From positions 186,001 to 250,000 of the forward strand of contig JAUICK010000001.1 of the NCBI GenBank assembly GCA_030427865.1: 64,000 bases of DNA. Reading direction: 5' to 3'. The translations under genes and the position numbers were made by a program. Each line of letters begins with the position of its first letter. Position 1 is the stretch's first letter. The notes below the pieces were generated by a model. That model was not told the origin of the DNA. It did no database searches and worked only from the letters and a program-made list of their open reading frames with translations. This document shows positions 20,066-30,215 of the stretch, in pieces. This DNA is from Bacteroidia bacterium (GTDB lineage: Bacteria; Bacteroidota; Bacteroidia; Flavobacteriales; Flavobacteriaceae).

Positions 20066-23000
20066 ATGACATCAGCAAACTTTAAAAAATGGAATATCAT
20101 CTTAGGGTGGTTAACATTTGTAATTGCTTTAATTACATACTCTTTAACCTTAGAACCTACAGTAAGTGCCTGGGATTGTGGAGAATACATTTCTACTTCG
20201 GTAAAGTTAGAAGTTGGGCATCCTCCAGGAGCGCCGCTTTTTCAAATGTTAGGTGCTTTTTTTGCAATGTTTACTTCTAATGTAACACAAATTGCTAAAA
20301 TGGTTAACTTTATGTCTGCTTTGGCAAGTGCATTTACCATTTTATTTATGTTTTGGACCATCACCAATTTAGCTAAAAAAATGGTCTTAAAAGTGGGTAA
20401 TATTTCAGAAGGAAGCCATATTGCAATTCTTGGAAGCAGTTTAATTGGTGCTTTAACATACACATTTTCTGATAGCTTTTGGTTTAGTGCAGTTGAAGGA
20501 GAAGTATATGCCATGTCATCATTTTTAATGGCATTATTGTTCTGGTTAGGGTTAAAATGGGAAAGTGAAATACATACACCAAGAGGCAACAAATGGTTAA
20601 TTTTAATTAGTTTTATTGTTGGCTTATCTTTTGGCGTTCATATTCTATCGCTCTTAGTAATTCCTGCAATTGTAATGTTGTATTTCTTTAGAACTTACAA
20701 AGAAATAAACATAAAAACTACTGCTATTGCAACAGTAATTTCTGTATTGGTTTTAGCATTTGTCTTTAAATTTTTATTTCCGTTTACATTAAAATTCTTT
20801 AGTGCTTCAGAATTGTTTTTTATCAACTCTATTGGTTTGCCTTATAACTCAGGATCAATTATAGCTGCTATTATTTTAATCGTTTTATTTTACTTCGGAT
20901 TGAATTACACACGTAAGAAAAACAAAGTAAATGCAAACACATTAATTTTATCTGTTTTATTTATAATGATTGGATTCTCTTCTTGGATGATGCTACCTAT
21001 TAGAGCCAATGCAAATACTACCATTAACGAAAACGATCCATCAAGTGCACGAGAATTATTAGCCTATTATGAACGTGAACAATATGGTGATGCCAATGTT
21101 TTTTATGATACTTATTATTCTAATTCTTACTCAAGAGAACAAGATAAAAATAAACCCTACAAAGACGATAAACCTAAATATGAGAAAAGAAACGGCAGGT
21201 ATGAAATTGTAAATAATTATAAAAACGTTGTTCCAAATTGGTCTGATAAACACAAAGGTTTTATTCCAAGAATGGTAAACCCAGCCTCAGAAAAAGAATA
21301 CAAACAAATTGCAGGGATTCCTGCAAACAGTAAACGCAGACCAACTTTTGCCGAGAACATAAAATTTATGATGAGCTTTCAGTTTGGATACATGTATGGA
21401 CGCTACTTTATGTGGAATTTTGTAGGAAGACAAAATGATATTCAAGGAAAATTAGATATTTTTAATGGAAATTGGATTAGCGGAATTCCTATTGTAGATG
21501 AAGCAAGATTAGGCTCGCAAAAACAATTACCAAGTCAGGTTTTAGAAAATAAAGGAAGAAATAAATACTACTTTTTACCACTTATATTAGGAGTAATTGG
21601 ATTATTATTTCAAATTAAATGGGATAAAGAAAATTTCTTTACATTATTATTATTTTTTCTGTTTACTGGAGCTGCCATTATATTTTACACAAATCCAAAA
21701 CCTTTTGAACCAAGAGAACGCGATTACGCAGTAGTAGGCAGTTTTTATATTTTTGCTATTTGGGTTGGTTTTGGAGTTTTAGCTTTGTACGAATATTTAA
21801 AGAACTTCGGCCCTAAAAAAGCCATGGCAATTGCGGTAACATTTATTTCTTTTGTTGCTGTTCCGTCTTTAATGGCTTTCGAAAACTGGGATGACCACGA
21901 TCGATCTAATAGATACACTACTCATTTAAATGCCCAAGCATATTTAGAATCTTGCGACCCAAATGCCATAATGTTTACCATTGGAGATAATGATACTTTC
22001 CCTCTTTGGTATATGCAAGAAGTAGAAGGTATTAGAACAGACGTAAAGTTGGTTAATACCTCATTATTCGCAACAGATTGGTATATAGACCAAATGAAAC
22101 GCGCTACTTATGATGCACCTCCTATTCCATCGCAATTAAAACACGACCAATACAAGTATGGAACTTTAGACGTTGCTTACTCTTTAGAACATCCTCGTTT
22201 TAAAGACTCTATTATTGGCATTAAAGACTTTATGCGTTGGATTGCTTCTGATAGTGATGCTACTTATGTAGAAACCGAAAATGGACAAAAAGAAAAATTC
22301 TACCCAACCAATAAAATTAGAATTCCTGTAAACAAAGAAAAAGTGTTAGCAAACGGAATTGTAGCCCAAAAAGATGTTGATAAAATTGTGCCCTATATAG
22401 ATATTACTATTGATGACAGAGCATTATTTAAAAACCGCATTTTAATGTTAGATATATTAGCCAATAACAATTGGGAAAGACCCATCTATTTTACAGGAGG
22501 TGCAAATGCTGACGAAGAGTATATTTGGTTAAAAGACTATTTACAATTAGATGGAATGGCATATAAATTAGTACCTATTAAAACACCAATGGGTAACAAA
22601 AGTTTATTTGATATGGGAAGAATCGACCCAGAGAAAATGTACGCCAATATTCAAAAATGGAATTGGAGAAATATTAACGACGGTAAAATTTATTTAGACG
22701 AACAAACCAAAAGAAATGCCATTTCTATGCGAAACAGTCTAATGCGTTTGTCTGAAACATTTGCTAAAAAAGGAGATACTATAAAAGCTTTAGAAGTTAT
22801 AAATTTGTCGTTAAACAAAATGCCAATAGAAGATTTTGACCATTACAGTTTGTCTTTAGGTTACCCAGAAGCCTACTACAAACTAAAAAATACTGAAAAA
22901 GCAAGAGCAACTTCTAAAACATTAATTCGTTTATTTAAAGAAAAATTAATTTGGTTAAGTACTTTTTCTGAGGATGACACCAACCTTATTTTCGATGAAA

Positions 23001-23149
23001 TTGATACCACTTTGTATATGTATAGAAATATAATTTCTCAGGCAGAACAAGGAGAAACAGATAAAGAATATTTAGATGCTTTACAAACAGAATTTGTAAA
23101 TACTGTAAAACTTTTTAGTCATTTGATTCCAGATGAAGAAGTAAAGTAA
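20066..23149 (+). CDS. DUF2723 / glycosyltransferase family 117-like membrane protein
   Basis: 1027 aa, multi-TM; LEPTVSAWDCGEYISTSVKLEVGHPPGAPLFQMLGAFFAMF signature. Confidence 0.88.
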   Translation: MTSANFKKWNIILGWLTFVIALITYSLTLEPTVSAWDCGEYISTSVKLEVGHPPGAPLFQMLGAFFAMFTSNVTQIAKMVNFMSALASAFTILFMFWTITNLAKKMVLKVGNISEGSHIAILGSSLIGALTYTFSDSFWFSAVEGEVYAMSSFLMALLFWLGLKWESEIHTPRGNKWLILISFIVGLSFGVHILSLLVIPAIVMLYFFRTYKEINIKTTAIATVISVLVLAFVFKFLFPFTLKFFSASELFFINSIGLPYNSGSIIAAIILIVLFYFGLNYTRKKNKVNANTLILSVLFIMIGFSSWMMLPIRANANTTINENDPSSARELLAYYEREQYGDANVFYDTYYSNSYSREQDKNKPYKDDKPKYEKRNGRYEIVNNYKNVVPNWSDKHKGFIPRMVNPASEKEYKQIAGIPANSKRRPTFAENIKFMMSFQFGYMYGRYFMWNFVGRQNDIQGKLDIFNGNWISGIPIVDEARLGSQKQLPSQVLENKGRNKYYFLPLILGVIGLLFQIKWDKENFFTLLLFFLFTGAAIIFYTNPKPFEPRERDYAVVGSFYIFAIWVGFGVLALYEYLKNFGPKKAMAIAVTFISFVAVPSLMAFENWDDHDRSNRYTTHLNAQAYLESCDPNAIMFTIGDNDTFPLWYMQEVEGIRTDVKLVNTSLFATDWYIDQMKRATYDAPPIPSQLKHDQYKYGTLDVAYSLEHPRFKDSIIGIKDFMRWIASDSDATYVETENGQKEKFYPTNKIRIPVNKEKVLANGIVAQKDVDKIVPYIDITIDDRALFKNRILMLDILANNNWERPIYFTGGANADEEYIWLKDYLQLDGMAYKLVPIKTPMGNKSLFDMGRIDPEKMYANIQKWNWRNINDGKIYLDEQTKRNAISMRNSLMRLSETFAKKGDTIKALEVINLSLNKMPIEDFDHYSLSLGYPEAYYKLKNTEKARATSKTLIRLFKEKLIWLSTFSEDDTNLIFDEIDTTLYMYRNIISQAEQGETDKEYLDALQTEFVNTVKLFSHLIPDEEVK

Positions 23150-23150
23150 A

Positions 23151-23795
23151 ATGAAAGCCTATTTCCCCAGAACGCCACGTTTTATAATGAGAATTTTCTC
23201 AGAATATACGTGGCATTTTCCTTCTACTAAAAAAGAAATTTTTTTAACTTTTGATGATGGACCAACACCAGAAATAACCGAATTTGTTTTATCTGAATTA
23301 AAAAAATACAATGCAAAAGCTACTTTTTTTTGTATTGGTAAAAACGTACAAAATCATCCAGAAATTTTTAGAAAAATTCTTTCTGATGACCACTCAGTTG
23401 GAAATCATACACAAAACCATTTTAACGGCTGGAAAACTCAAAAAAAAGAATATGTAGAGAATGTTTTAGAAGTAGAAACAACTTTGCAACTTTGCAACTT
23501 TACAACTTTAAAACTCAATTTATTTAGACCTCCTTACGGAAAAATCAAAAAAAAACAAGCAAAAGAAATCCAAAAAAAAGGCTATAAGATTATTATGTGG
23601 GATGTTTTATCCGCAGATTTCGACACAAAAACTTCTAAAGAAGAATGTGTAAAAAATGTTCTTGAAAACACCAAAAACGGAAGCATTATTGTTTTTCATG
23701 ACAGCGTAAAAGCAGCAGAAAGAATAAAATATGCATTGCCAAAAGTGTTAAAAGAATTTTCTAAAAAAGCATATAAATTCTCGAAAATAGAATAA
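23151..23795 (+). CDS. Polysaccharide deacetylase (NodB-homology) family protein
   Basis: LTFDDGPTPEITEFVLSEL, GNHTQNH, FRPPYGKIKKKQ, IIVFHDS. Confidence 0.92.
   Translation: MKAYFPRTPRFIMRIFSEYTWHFPSTKKEIFLTFDDGPTPEITEFVLSELKKYNAKATFFCIGKNVQNHPEIFRKILSDDHSVGNHTQNHFNGWKTQKKEYVENVLEVETTLQLCNFTTLKLNLFRPPYGKIKKKQAKEIQKKGYKIIMWDVLSADFDTKTSKEECVKNVLENTKNGSIIVFHDSVKAAERIKYALPKVLKEFSKKAYKFSKIE
23478..23518 (+). repeat. In-frame short tandem repeat inside the polysaccharide deacetylase gene
   Basis: caactttg-caactttg-caacttta-caactttaaaactcaa units encoding TTLQLCNFTTLKLN. Confidence 0.65.
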
Positions 23796-23908
23796 AACAA
23801 AATAGTTAGCAAACAAGTTTAGCCCAGATTGAAACGGCATCCTTTTTTTGAGGAACGAAAAAAAAAGATATAGTGGAAAGCTGGAAATAGCTTCTAAAAA
23901 TGAAAAAA

Positions 23909-24202
23909 TTAAACGTACTGTTGCACCAAACCTATTAAAGTATTTGCATCTTGATGACCTGTTTGACGCCATTTCATTTCGCCATTTTTATAAATCATAA
24001 AAGTAGGATTTCCTTTTACACGCAAAGCTTCTGCAAGAGTTTCGTTTTTTTTAATATCTATCTTAATTACTTTGGCTCTATCACCCAAAGCCGCAGCAAC
24101 ATCTCTAAGTGTGTCTACTGTATTTTCTGTATCATTATAATCTGTATAAAAATCTATTAAAACAGGTTTAGCAACACCAATTAATTCACCAAATTTTGCC
24201 AT
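23909..24202 (-). CDS. Thioredoxin-family protein
   Basis: 97 aa; PVLIDFYTDYNDTENTVDTLRDVAAALGDRAKVIKIDIKKNETLAEALRVKGNPTFMIYKNGEMKWRQTG; thioredoxin fold but no CxxC at the canonical site. Confidence 0.8.
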   Translation of the reverse strand: MAKFGELIGVAKPVLIDFYTDYNDTENTVDTLRDVAAALGDRAKVIKIDIKKNETLAEALRVKGNPTFMIYKNGEMKWRQTGHQDANTLIGLVQQYV

Positions 24203-24290
24203 AATATAAAGTCTTTAAAGGGGGAAAAACGTATAAATTATCATATGTTAATGAACAAATATAAATAAAAGTATTTAAATCTACTGATTA

Positions 24291-25514
24291 TCAGGCTTTT
24301 TTCAATTCTATAACTGTAATTTCTGGCCAAATTCCAACTCTTCCTGGAAAAGCATGATACCCAAAACCACGATTTACATTAATATATCTTCCAAATTCTT
24401 CGTACAAACCAGCCCATTGTTTGTATACATATTTTGAAGGACTCCACTTAAAAAAACCTGGAATTTCTATTCCCATTTGCAATCCATGAGTATGTCCACT
24501 GAGTGTTAAGTGGTAGTTAAAATCATCTTGTTTTACCTTGTATTCCCAATGACTTGGGTCGTGAGTCATTAAAATTTTAAAATCCTCTTTCTTTACACCT
24601 TTAGAGGCCTTTTCTAAGTCTCCAGCTTGATTGAATCCTTTTCCCCAGTTTTCCACACCTAAAAGCGCAATTTTTTGCCCATCTTTTTCAATATACCTAT
24701 GTTCATCTAACAACAAATCGAATCCTATTTTTTTATGAATGTCTTTAACTGCTTTAAAATTATTGACTTTATCTTCAGGTTTTTCCCATTTCATATAATC
24801 ACCATAATCGTGATTCCCGAGAATAGCATATTTACCTTCTTTGGCTTCTAATTGGGCAAAAACATCAATCCAATCATCCATTTCATCAGCTTTATTATTT
24901 ACAATATCTCCAGTAAATAACATCAAATCCGATTTTTGTTGATTGATTAAATCTACTCCATATTGTATTTTCTCTTTATTGGTAAAACTTCCTGAATGAA
25001 TATCTGAAATCTGTGTTATGGTATAACCATCAAAAGCATCAGGTAAATCTTTAAAACTTAACTGATATTTTAATACTTTGTAATTGTATTTTCCTTGAAT
25101 AATTCCATAAATAAATGACGCAAACGGAATTGCAGCCAACCCTAAAGCCAATTGAGAAATAAACTTTCTTCTGCCTGCTAAAGGTTGTGTTTCATTGGAC
25201 GAAATTGCAGAAATCAATTTTACAATCCATCTATAGACATCTTCACCAAAAAGCATAATTATCACCACTAATTTTGGAATAGAAACCGTAAGCAATAGAC
25301 CCATTGCCATTTGAAATTGAGGTGTTTGTCCATTACTTCTATCATACGTAAAAACCGTAATAAAAAAGTTGATGTAGACAGCGATACTTAGCAATAGAAA
25401 AGAAAATTTTATAATTTTACTTTTTGTAACCGTTTTAAATGCTTGAAAAGTATAAATCTCTACAAGTACTATAATTAGCGTTAAAATAATAAGTGGATAA
25501 ATCCAACGTGACAT
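24291..25514 (-). CDS. Membrane-anchored metallophosphoesterase
   Basis: ITQISDIHSG, FTGDIVNN, LGNHDYGDY, LSGHTHGLQMG motifs; N-terminal TM helices. Confidence 0.93.
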   Translation of the reverse strand: MSRWIYPLIILTLIIVLVEIYTFQAFKTVTKSKIIKFSFLLLSIAVYINFFITVFTYDRSNGQTPQFQMAMGLLLTVSIPKLVVIIMLFGEDVYRWIVKLISAISSNETQPLAGRRKFISQLALGLAAIPFASFIYGIIQGKYNYKVLKYQLSFKDLPDAFDGYTITQISDIHSGSFTNKEKIQYGVDLINQQKSDLMLFTGDIVNNKADEMDDWIDVFAQLEAKEGKYAILGNHDYGDYMKWEKPEDKVNNFKAVKDIHKKIGFDLLLDEHRYIEKDGQKIALLGVENWGKGFNQAGDLEKASKGVKKEDFKILMTHDPSHWEYKVKQDDFNYHLTLSGHTHGLQMGIEIPGFFKWSPSKYVYKQWAGLYEEFGRYINVNRGFGYHAFPGRVGIWPEITVIELKKA

Positions 25515-25618
25515 AGAATATTTTTAAAATGTTAACAAAGATACTTCTTTAAATAACGAATGAATTTTAACGTCTTGTTAAAGTTTTGTAGCTTTAGCAT
25601 TCTTATTAAATCAATAAA

Positions 25619-28468
25619 ATGTCAGATCAAAAAAGACTTTTTTTAGTTGATGCTTATGCATTAATTTTTCGTGGATATTACGCTTTTATCAAAAACCCAA
25701 GAATCAATTCTAAAGGTTTAGACACCTCTGCTATTATGGGGTTTATGAACTCTCTTTTAGATGTAATTAAACGCGAAAGACCAGACCATTTAGCAGTTTG
25801 TTTTGATAAAGGTGGAAGTGTAGATAGAGTAGAAATGTTTGAAGCTTATAAAGCCAACAGAGATGAAACTCCAGAAGCCATAAAAATTGCAGTACCCTAT
25901 ATAGAAGAAATTTTAAAAGCCATGCATATACCAATAATGGTCAAAGAAGGGTATGAAGCAGATGATGTTATTGGAACACTTTCTAAACAAGCAGAAAAAG
26001 AAGGGTACAAAACTTTTATGGTAACACCCGATAAAGATTTTGCACAATTGGTTTCAGAAAATATTTTTATGTATAAGCCTCGTTTTGGAGGTGGTTACGA
26101 CATTTGGGGAGTTCCTGAAGTGCAAGAAAAATTTGGAGTAGAAACACCAGAACAAGTCATCGATTTTTTAGGAATGATGGGCGATTCTTCTGATAATATC
26201 CCGGGGTTGCCAGGAGTTGGCGAAAAAACCGCAAAGAAATTCTTAGCGCAATTTGGTTCTATGGAAGGTTTGTTGGCCAATACAGATGAGCTTAAAGGAA
26301 AAATGAAAGAAAAGGTAGAAGCGAACGCAGAATTAGGTTTACTTTCTAAAAAATTGGCAACTATAATGTTAGATGTTCCCGTAACTTTTGATGCTGATGA
26401 TTTTACATTAGATCAACCCAATAAAGAAAAAGTTACTGAGATTTTTAACGATTTAGAGTTTAGAAACCTACTTACCAATTTCTTAAAAACGTTTGCTGAT
26501 GAAAACACTGAAAAAGTAAACTCAGCAGAAAACTCTTCTGCTCAAGAATCAAAACCAACAACCAAAACTCAACAACCAAAAACTACAGAAGGTCAATTCG
26601 ATTTATTTGCTGCCCCAGGAAGTGGAAATATTTCTGCTGATGAAACAGCTTCTGGTTATAAAACCATTAAAAACACCAACCACTTTTATCAACATATAGA
26701 TTCTCCTCTATCGAGAAAGTTATTATTGAAAAAGTTAATGCAACAAACTTCGGTTTGTTTTGATACTGAAACTACTGGTTTAAAAGCTTTGGAAGTAGAA
26801 TTAATCGGAATTGCATTTTCTTACGAAGTTGGTAAAGGGTATTATGTTTCTTTTCCTGAAAATCAAGAAGAAACCAAAACTATTTTAGAAGAATTCAGAC
26901 CTTTTTTCGAATCTGATATTGAAAAAATTGGTCATAATTTAAAGTACGATATTAAAGTCTTATCTAATTACAATATGCCTGTAAAAGGTAAATTGTTCGA
27001 TACGATGATTGCGCATTATTTGATCAATCCAGATATGAGGCATAATATGGATGTGTTGGCAGAAACCTATCTAAATTATCAGCCTGTTTCAATTACAGAA
27101 TTAATTGGCAAAAAAGGGAAAAATCAGCTCTCAATGAGAGTGGTTCCTATTGCAGACCAAACTGAATATGCAGTAGAAGATGCAGACATTACGTTACAAC
27201 TAAAACAACATTTTACAGGAGAATTAGAAAGCGGTAACGTAACTAAATTATTTAATGATGTTGAGTTGCCTTTGGTTTCTGTCTTAACAGCTATGGAAAT
27301 TGAAGGAATAAATGTAAATACTGATTTCCTAAAAGAATTATCTGTTGCCTTAACTGATGACATCAACAGATTAGAAAAAGGAATTTACGAGCAAGCAGGT
27401 GAGGAGTTTAACATTGCATCACCCAAACAATTAGGAATTGTGTTGTTCGAAAATTTAAAATTGGTTGACAAACCAAAAAAGACAAAAACAGGGCAGTATA
27501 AAACAGGGGAAGAAATTTTATCTTACTTAGCCAAAGACCATCAAATTATTAGAGATATTTTAGAATATCGTCAGTATAAAAAATTACAAAGTACTTATGT
27601 TGATGCTTTACCGAATGAAATCAATCCAAAAACAGGAAGAATTCATACAGTTTATGCCCAAGCAGTTGCTGCAACAGGAAGACTGAGTTCTAACAATCCG
27701 AATTTACAAAACATTCCTATTAGAACAGAGCGTGGTCGTGAAGTTCGAAAAGCATTTATTCCAAGAGATAAAAATCACGTTTTATTAGCTGCGGATTATA
27801 GCCAAATTGAATTGCGAATTATTGCTGCATTGAGCGAAGAAGAAACAATGATAAATGCTTTTAAAAATGGTGAAGACATTCACGCTTCTACCGCTGCAAA
27901 AGTATTTAATGTCGATATCAATGATGTAACTCGCGAACAACGTAGCAATGCAAAAACGGTAAATTTCGGAATTATCTACGGAGTTTCTGCCTTTGGGTTG
28001 AGCAATCAAACCAACTTAAACAGAAGTGAAGCTAAAGCGTTGATTGATACGTATTATGAAACCTACCCAAAGCTAAAAGCCTATATGTCTGCGCAAGTAG
28101 ATTTTGCTCGCGAGCACGGATATGTGGAGACGATTTTACAAAGACGAAGGTATTTAAAAGACATCAACTCTAGAAATGCAATGGTAAGATCTGGTGCTGA
28201 GAGAAATGCTGTAAATGCGCCAATTCAAGGTTCTGCCGCAGACATTATAAAACTAGCAATGATTAACATTCATAACCGATTTGAAAAAGAAGGTTTTACT
28301 TCTAAAATGCTTTTACAAGTGCACGATGAATTGGTTTTTGATGCGCATAAAGATGAGTTAGAAACAATAAAACCTATTATACAATACGAAATGGAAAATG
28401 CGTTTAAAATGACTGTTCCTTTAGATGTAGAAATGGGAATTGGTGAAAATTGGCTGGAAGCACATTAA
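25619..28468 (+). CDS. polA: DNA polymerase I
   Basis: 949 aa; 5'-3' exonuclease N-terminus, CFDTETTGL exonuclease motif, AADYSQIELRIIA, TVNFGIIYGVSAFGLS, LLQVHDELVFD. Confidence 0.98.
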   Translation: MSDQKRLFLVDAYALIFRGYYAFIKNPRINSKGLDTSAIMGFMNSLLDVIKRERPDHLAVCFDKGGSVDRVEMFEAYKANRDETPEAIKIAVPYIEEILKAMHIPIMVKEGYEADDVIGTLSKQAEKEGYKTFMVTPDKDFAQLVSENIFMYKPRFGGGYDIWGVPEVQEKFGVETPEQVIDFLGMMGDSSDNIPGLPGVGEKTAKKFLAQFGSMEGLLANTDELKGKMKEKVEANAELGLLSKKLATIMLDVPVTFDADDFTLDQPNKEKVTEIFNDLEFRNLLTNFLKTFADENTEKVNSAENSSAQESKPTTKTQQPKTTEGQFDLFAAPGSGNISADETASGYKTIKNTNHFYQHIDSPLSRKLLLKKLMQQTSVCFDTETTGLKALEVELIGIAFSYEVGKGYYVSFPENQEETKTILEEFRPFFESDIEKIGHNLKYDIKVLSNYNMPVKGKLFDTMIAHYLINPDMRHNMDVLAETYLNYQPVSITELIGKKGKNQLSMRVVPIADQTEYAVEDADITLQLKQHFTGELESGNVTKLFNDVELPLVSVLTAMEIEGINVNTDFLKELSVALTDDINRLEKGIYEQAGEEFNIASPKQLGIVLFENLKLVDKPKKTKTGQYKTGEEILSYLAKDHQIIRDILEYRQYKKLQSTYVDALPNEINPKTGRIHTVYAQAVAATGRLSSNNPNLQNIPIRTERGREVRKAFIPRDKNHVLLAADYSQIELRIIAALSEEETMINAFKNGEDIHASTAAKVFNVDINDVTREQRSNAKTVNFGIIYGVSAFGLSNQTNLNRSEAKALIDTYYETYPKLKAYMSAQVDFAREHGYVETILQRRRYLKDINSRNAMVRSGAERNAVNAPIQGSAADIIKLAMINIHNRFEKEGFTSKMLLQVHDELVFDAHKDELETIKPIIQYEMENAFKMTVPLDVEMGIGENWLEAH

Positions 28469-28505
28469 AAACTCAATTTTATCCTTAATTTTGCAACCGC
28501 AAATT

Positions 28506-29465
28506 ATGAGTATTATTTCTAAAGACATACAAAAAGCGGTTCAATTATTAACTGATGAACAATTGGTAGCTATTCCCACTGAAACTGTATATGGTTTGGC
28601 AGGTAATATTTTTAGCGAAAAAGCGATAAAAAGTATTTTTTCAACTAAAAAAAGACCTTTTTTTAATCCGTTAATTGTACATATTCCTTCAGTAGCTATT
28701 TTAGATGATATTGTAACGCATATTCCCCAAAAAGCAAAATTGTTAGCCAATGCTTTTTGGCCAGGTTCTATGACATTGGTTTTAAAAAAAAGTTCTAAAA
28801 TTCCTGATTTAATTACTGCAGGAAAAGATACAGTCGCAGTTCGTGTTCCAAATCATCCAACTACATTAGCATTGTTATCTAATTTAGATTTCCCTTTGGC
28901 TGCACCAAGTGCAAATCCTTTTGGAAGCATTAGTCCTACCAAAGCAAAACACGTAGAAGGGTATTTTAAAAACGCTATAAAAATGGTTTTAGATGGAGGT
29001 TCTTGTACAAACGGAATTGAATCTACCATTATTGGTTTTGAAAACGACGAACCAATTATTTACAGGTTGGGTGCTCTGTCTTTAGAAGACATAGAGGCTG
29101 TTGTAGGAAAGGTCTCTGTCAAAAACAAAAAAGAAGACAAACCTGATGCTCCAGGAATGTTAGCAAGACATTATGCACCAAAAACACGCACTTTTTTGGT
29201 GAACGATGTTGCTTTAGAAGTACAAAATCATCCGAATAAAAAAATTGGTGTACTTGTTTTTCATCAATCTTTACAAGACGCTGCTTTAACAGAAATTGTA
29301 TTATCTAAAAAAGGTTCAATGCAAGAAGCAGCTTCAAATTTATATGCATCTATGCATGAATTAGATCATCAAAATTTAGACGTAATTATTGCAGAACGTT
29401 TTCCTGAAGAAGGATTAGGAAAATCGATTAACGACCGTTTGCAACGCGCTACTTTTTCTTCATAA
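28506..29465 (+). CDS. L-threonylcarbamoyladenylate synthase (Sua5/YrdC/YwlC)
   Basis: VAIPTETVYGLAGNIFSEKAIKSIFSTKKRPFFNPLIVHI; APSANPFGSISPTKAKHV; Sua5 C-terminal PGMLARHYAPKT. Start placed at ATG 28506, just after TAATTTTG. Confidence 0.93.
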   Translation: MSIISKDIQKAVQLLTDEQLVAIPTETVYGLAGNIFSEKAIKSIFSTKKRPFFNPLIVHIPSVAILDDIVTHIPQKAKLLANAFWPGSMTLVLKKSSKIPDLITAGKDTVAVRVPNHPTTLALLSNLDFPLAAPSANPFGSISPTKAKHVEGYFKNAIKMVLDGGSCTNGIESTIIGFENDEPIIYRLGALSLEDIEAVVGKVSVKNKKEDKPDAPGMLARHYAPKTRTFLVNDVALEVQNHPNKKIGVLVFHQSLQDAALTEIVLSKKGSMQEAASNLYASMHELDHQNLDVIIAERFPEEGLGKSINDRLQRATFSS

Positions 29466-29470
29466 AAAAA

Positions 29471-29507
29471 CAGGAAAACAAATCTCTCTTAAGATTTAGT
29501 TCTCCTG
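29471..29507 (+). terminator. Terminator after sua5
   Basis: CAGGAaAACAAATCT-ctctta-AGATTTaGTTcTCCTG followed at distance by a T-run. Confidence 0.6.
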
Positions 29508-29553
29508 AATTTGCCCCTTTTTTTAATTTATAACTTCTAAATTTGGTTAGATA

Positions 29554-29967
29554 TTAGTTATCAGATTTTACAGGAACATCCTCTACATCATTGTTTCCGT
29601 AAGAAAAACCTCCTTGTCCATTCCAATTATTATCTATTGCCATATGCGCTGTAAACTTTGATAAATAAGAACCAATTGCTGGTGGTGGAACTGATACCAA
29701 ATATTCACCTTCTAAACTCACTACTTTGGTTACTTTTCCATAACCTGTAGCTCTAATCTGCCCTTTTACATTGCTTACTACAACATTGCTTTCTGGGCCT
29801 GCTATGGCTTGCGTAATTTCTACTGTTCCAGAAACACTATTTGTTGATGGTACCACAACTAAAGAAAAATGTGCTACTGGTGCTCCTGGCATTCCTATAT
29901 TTCCTATGGTTCCTTTTGTTAAATATGCTTCTGCTATTGATTTCGGTTTTACTGCTGTATTTTCCAT
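29554..29967 (-). CDS. DUF1842-like hypothetical protein
   Basis: 137 aa; FSLVVVPSTNSVSGTVEITQAI segment. Confidence 0.6.
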   Translation of the reverse strand: MENTAVKPKSIAEAYLTKGTIGNIGMPGAPVAHFSLVVVPSTNSVSGTVEITQAIAGPESNVVVSNVKGQIRATGYGKVTKVVSLEGEYLVSVPPPAIGSYLSKFTAHMAIDNNWNGQGGFSYGNNDVEDVPVKSDN

Positions 29968-30215
29968 TTTATTACATTATAATTTTACCCTACTCTGTTT
30001 TAGGTTTTTCGGATTCACCTCTTATAATTATAATTTCGATCGTTTAATTAAAATCACATTACAAACCTAAACAAATAAACACTTCGTTTTCATAGTGTTA
30101 ACACCTGATTTCTTAAACCAGTAATAATATTTAAGTAAAAACAATTGTTTCTTTATCCTTTTTAATCAAAGCCTTTACAGCTATATTTGCGAATCAGAAA
30201 ACAACTTTTTAGAAA

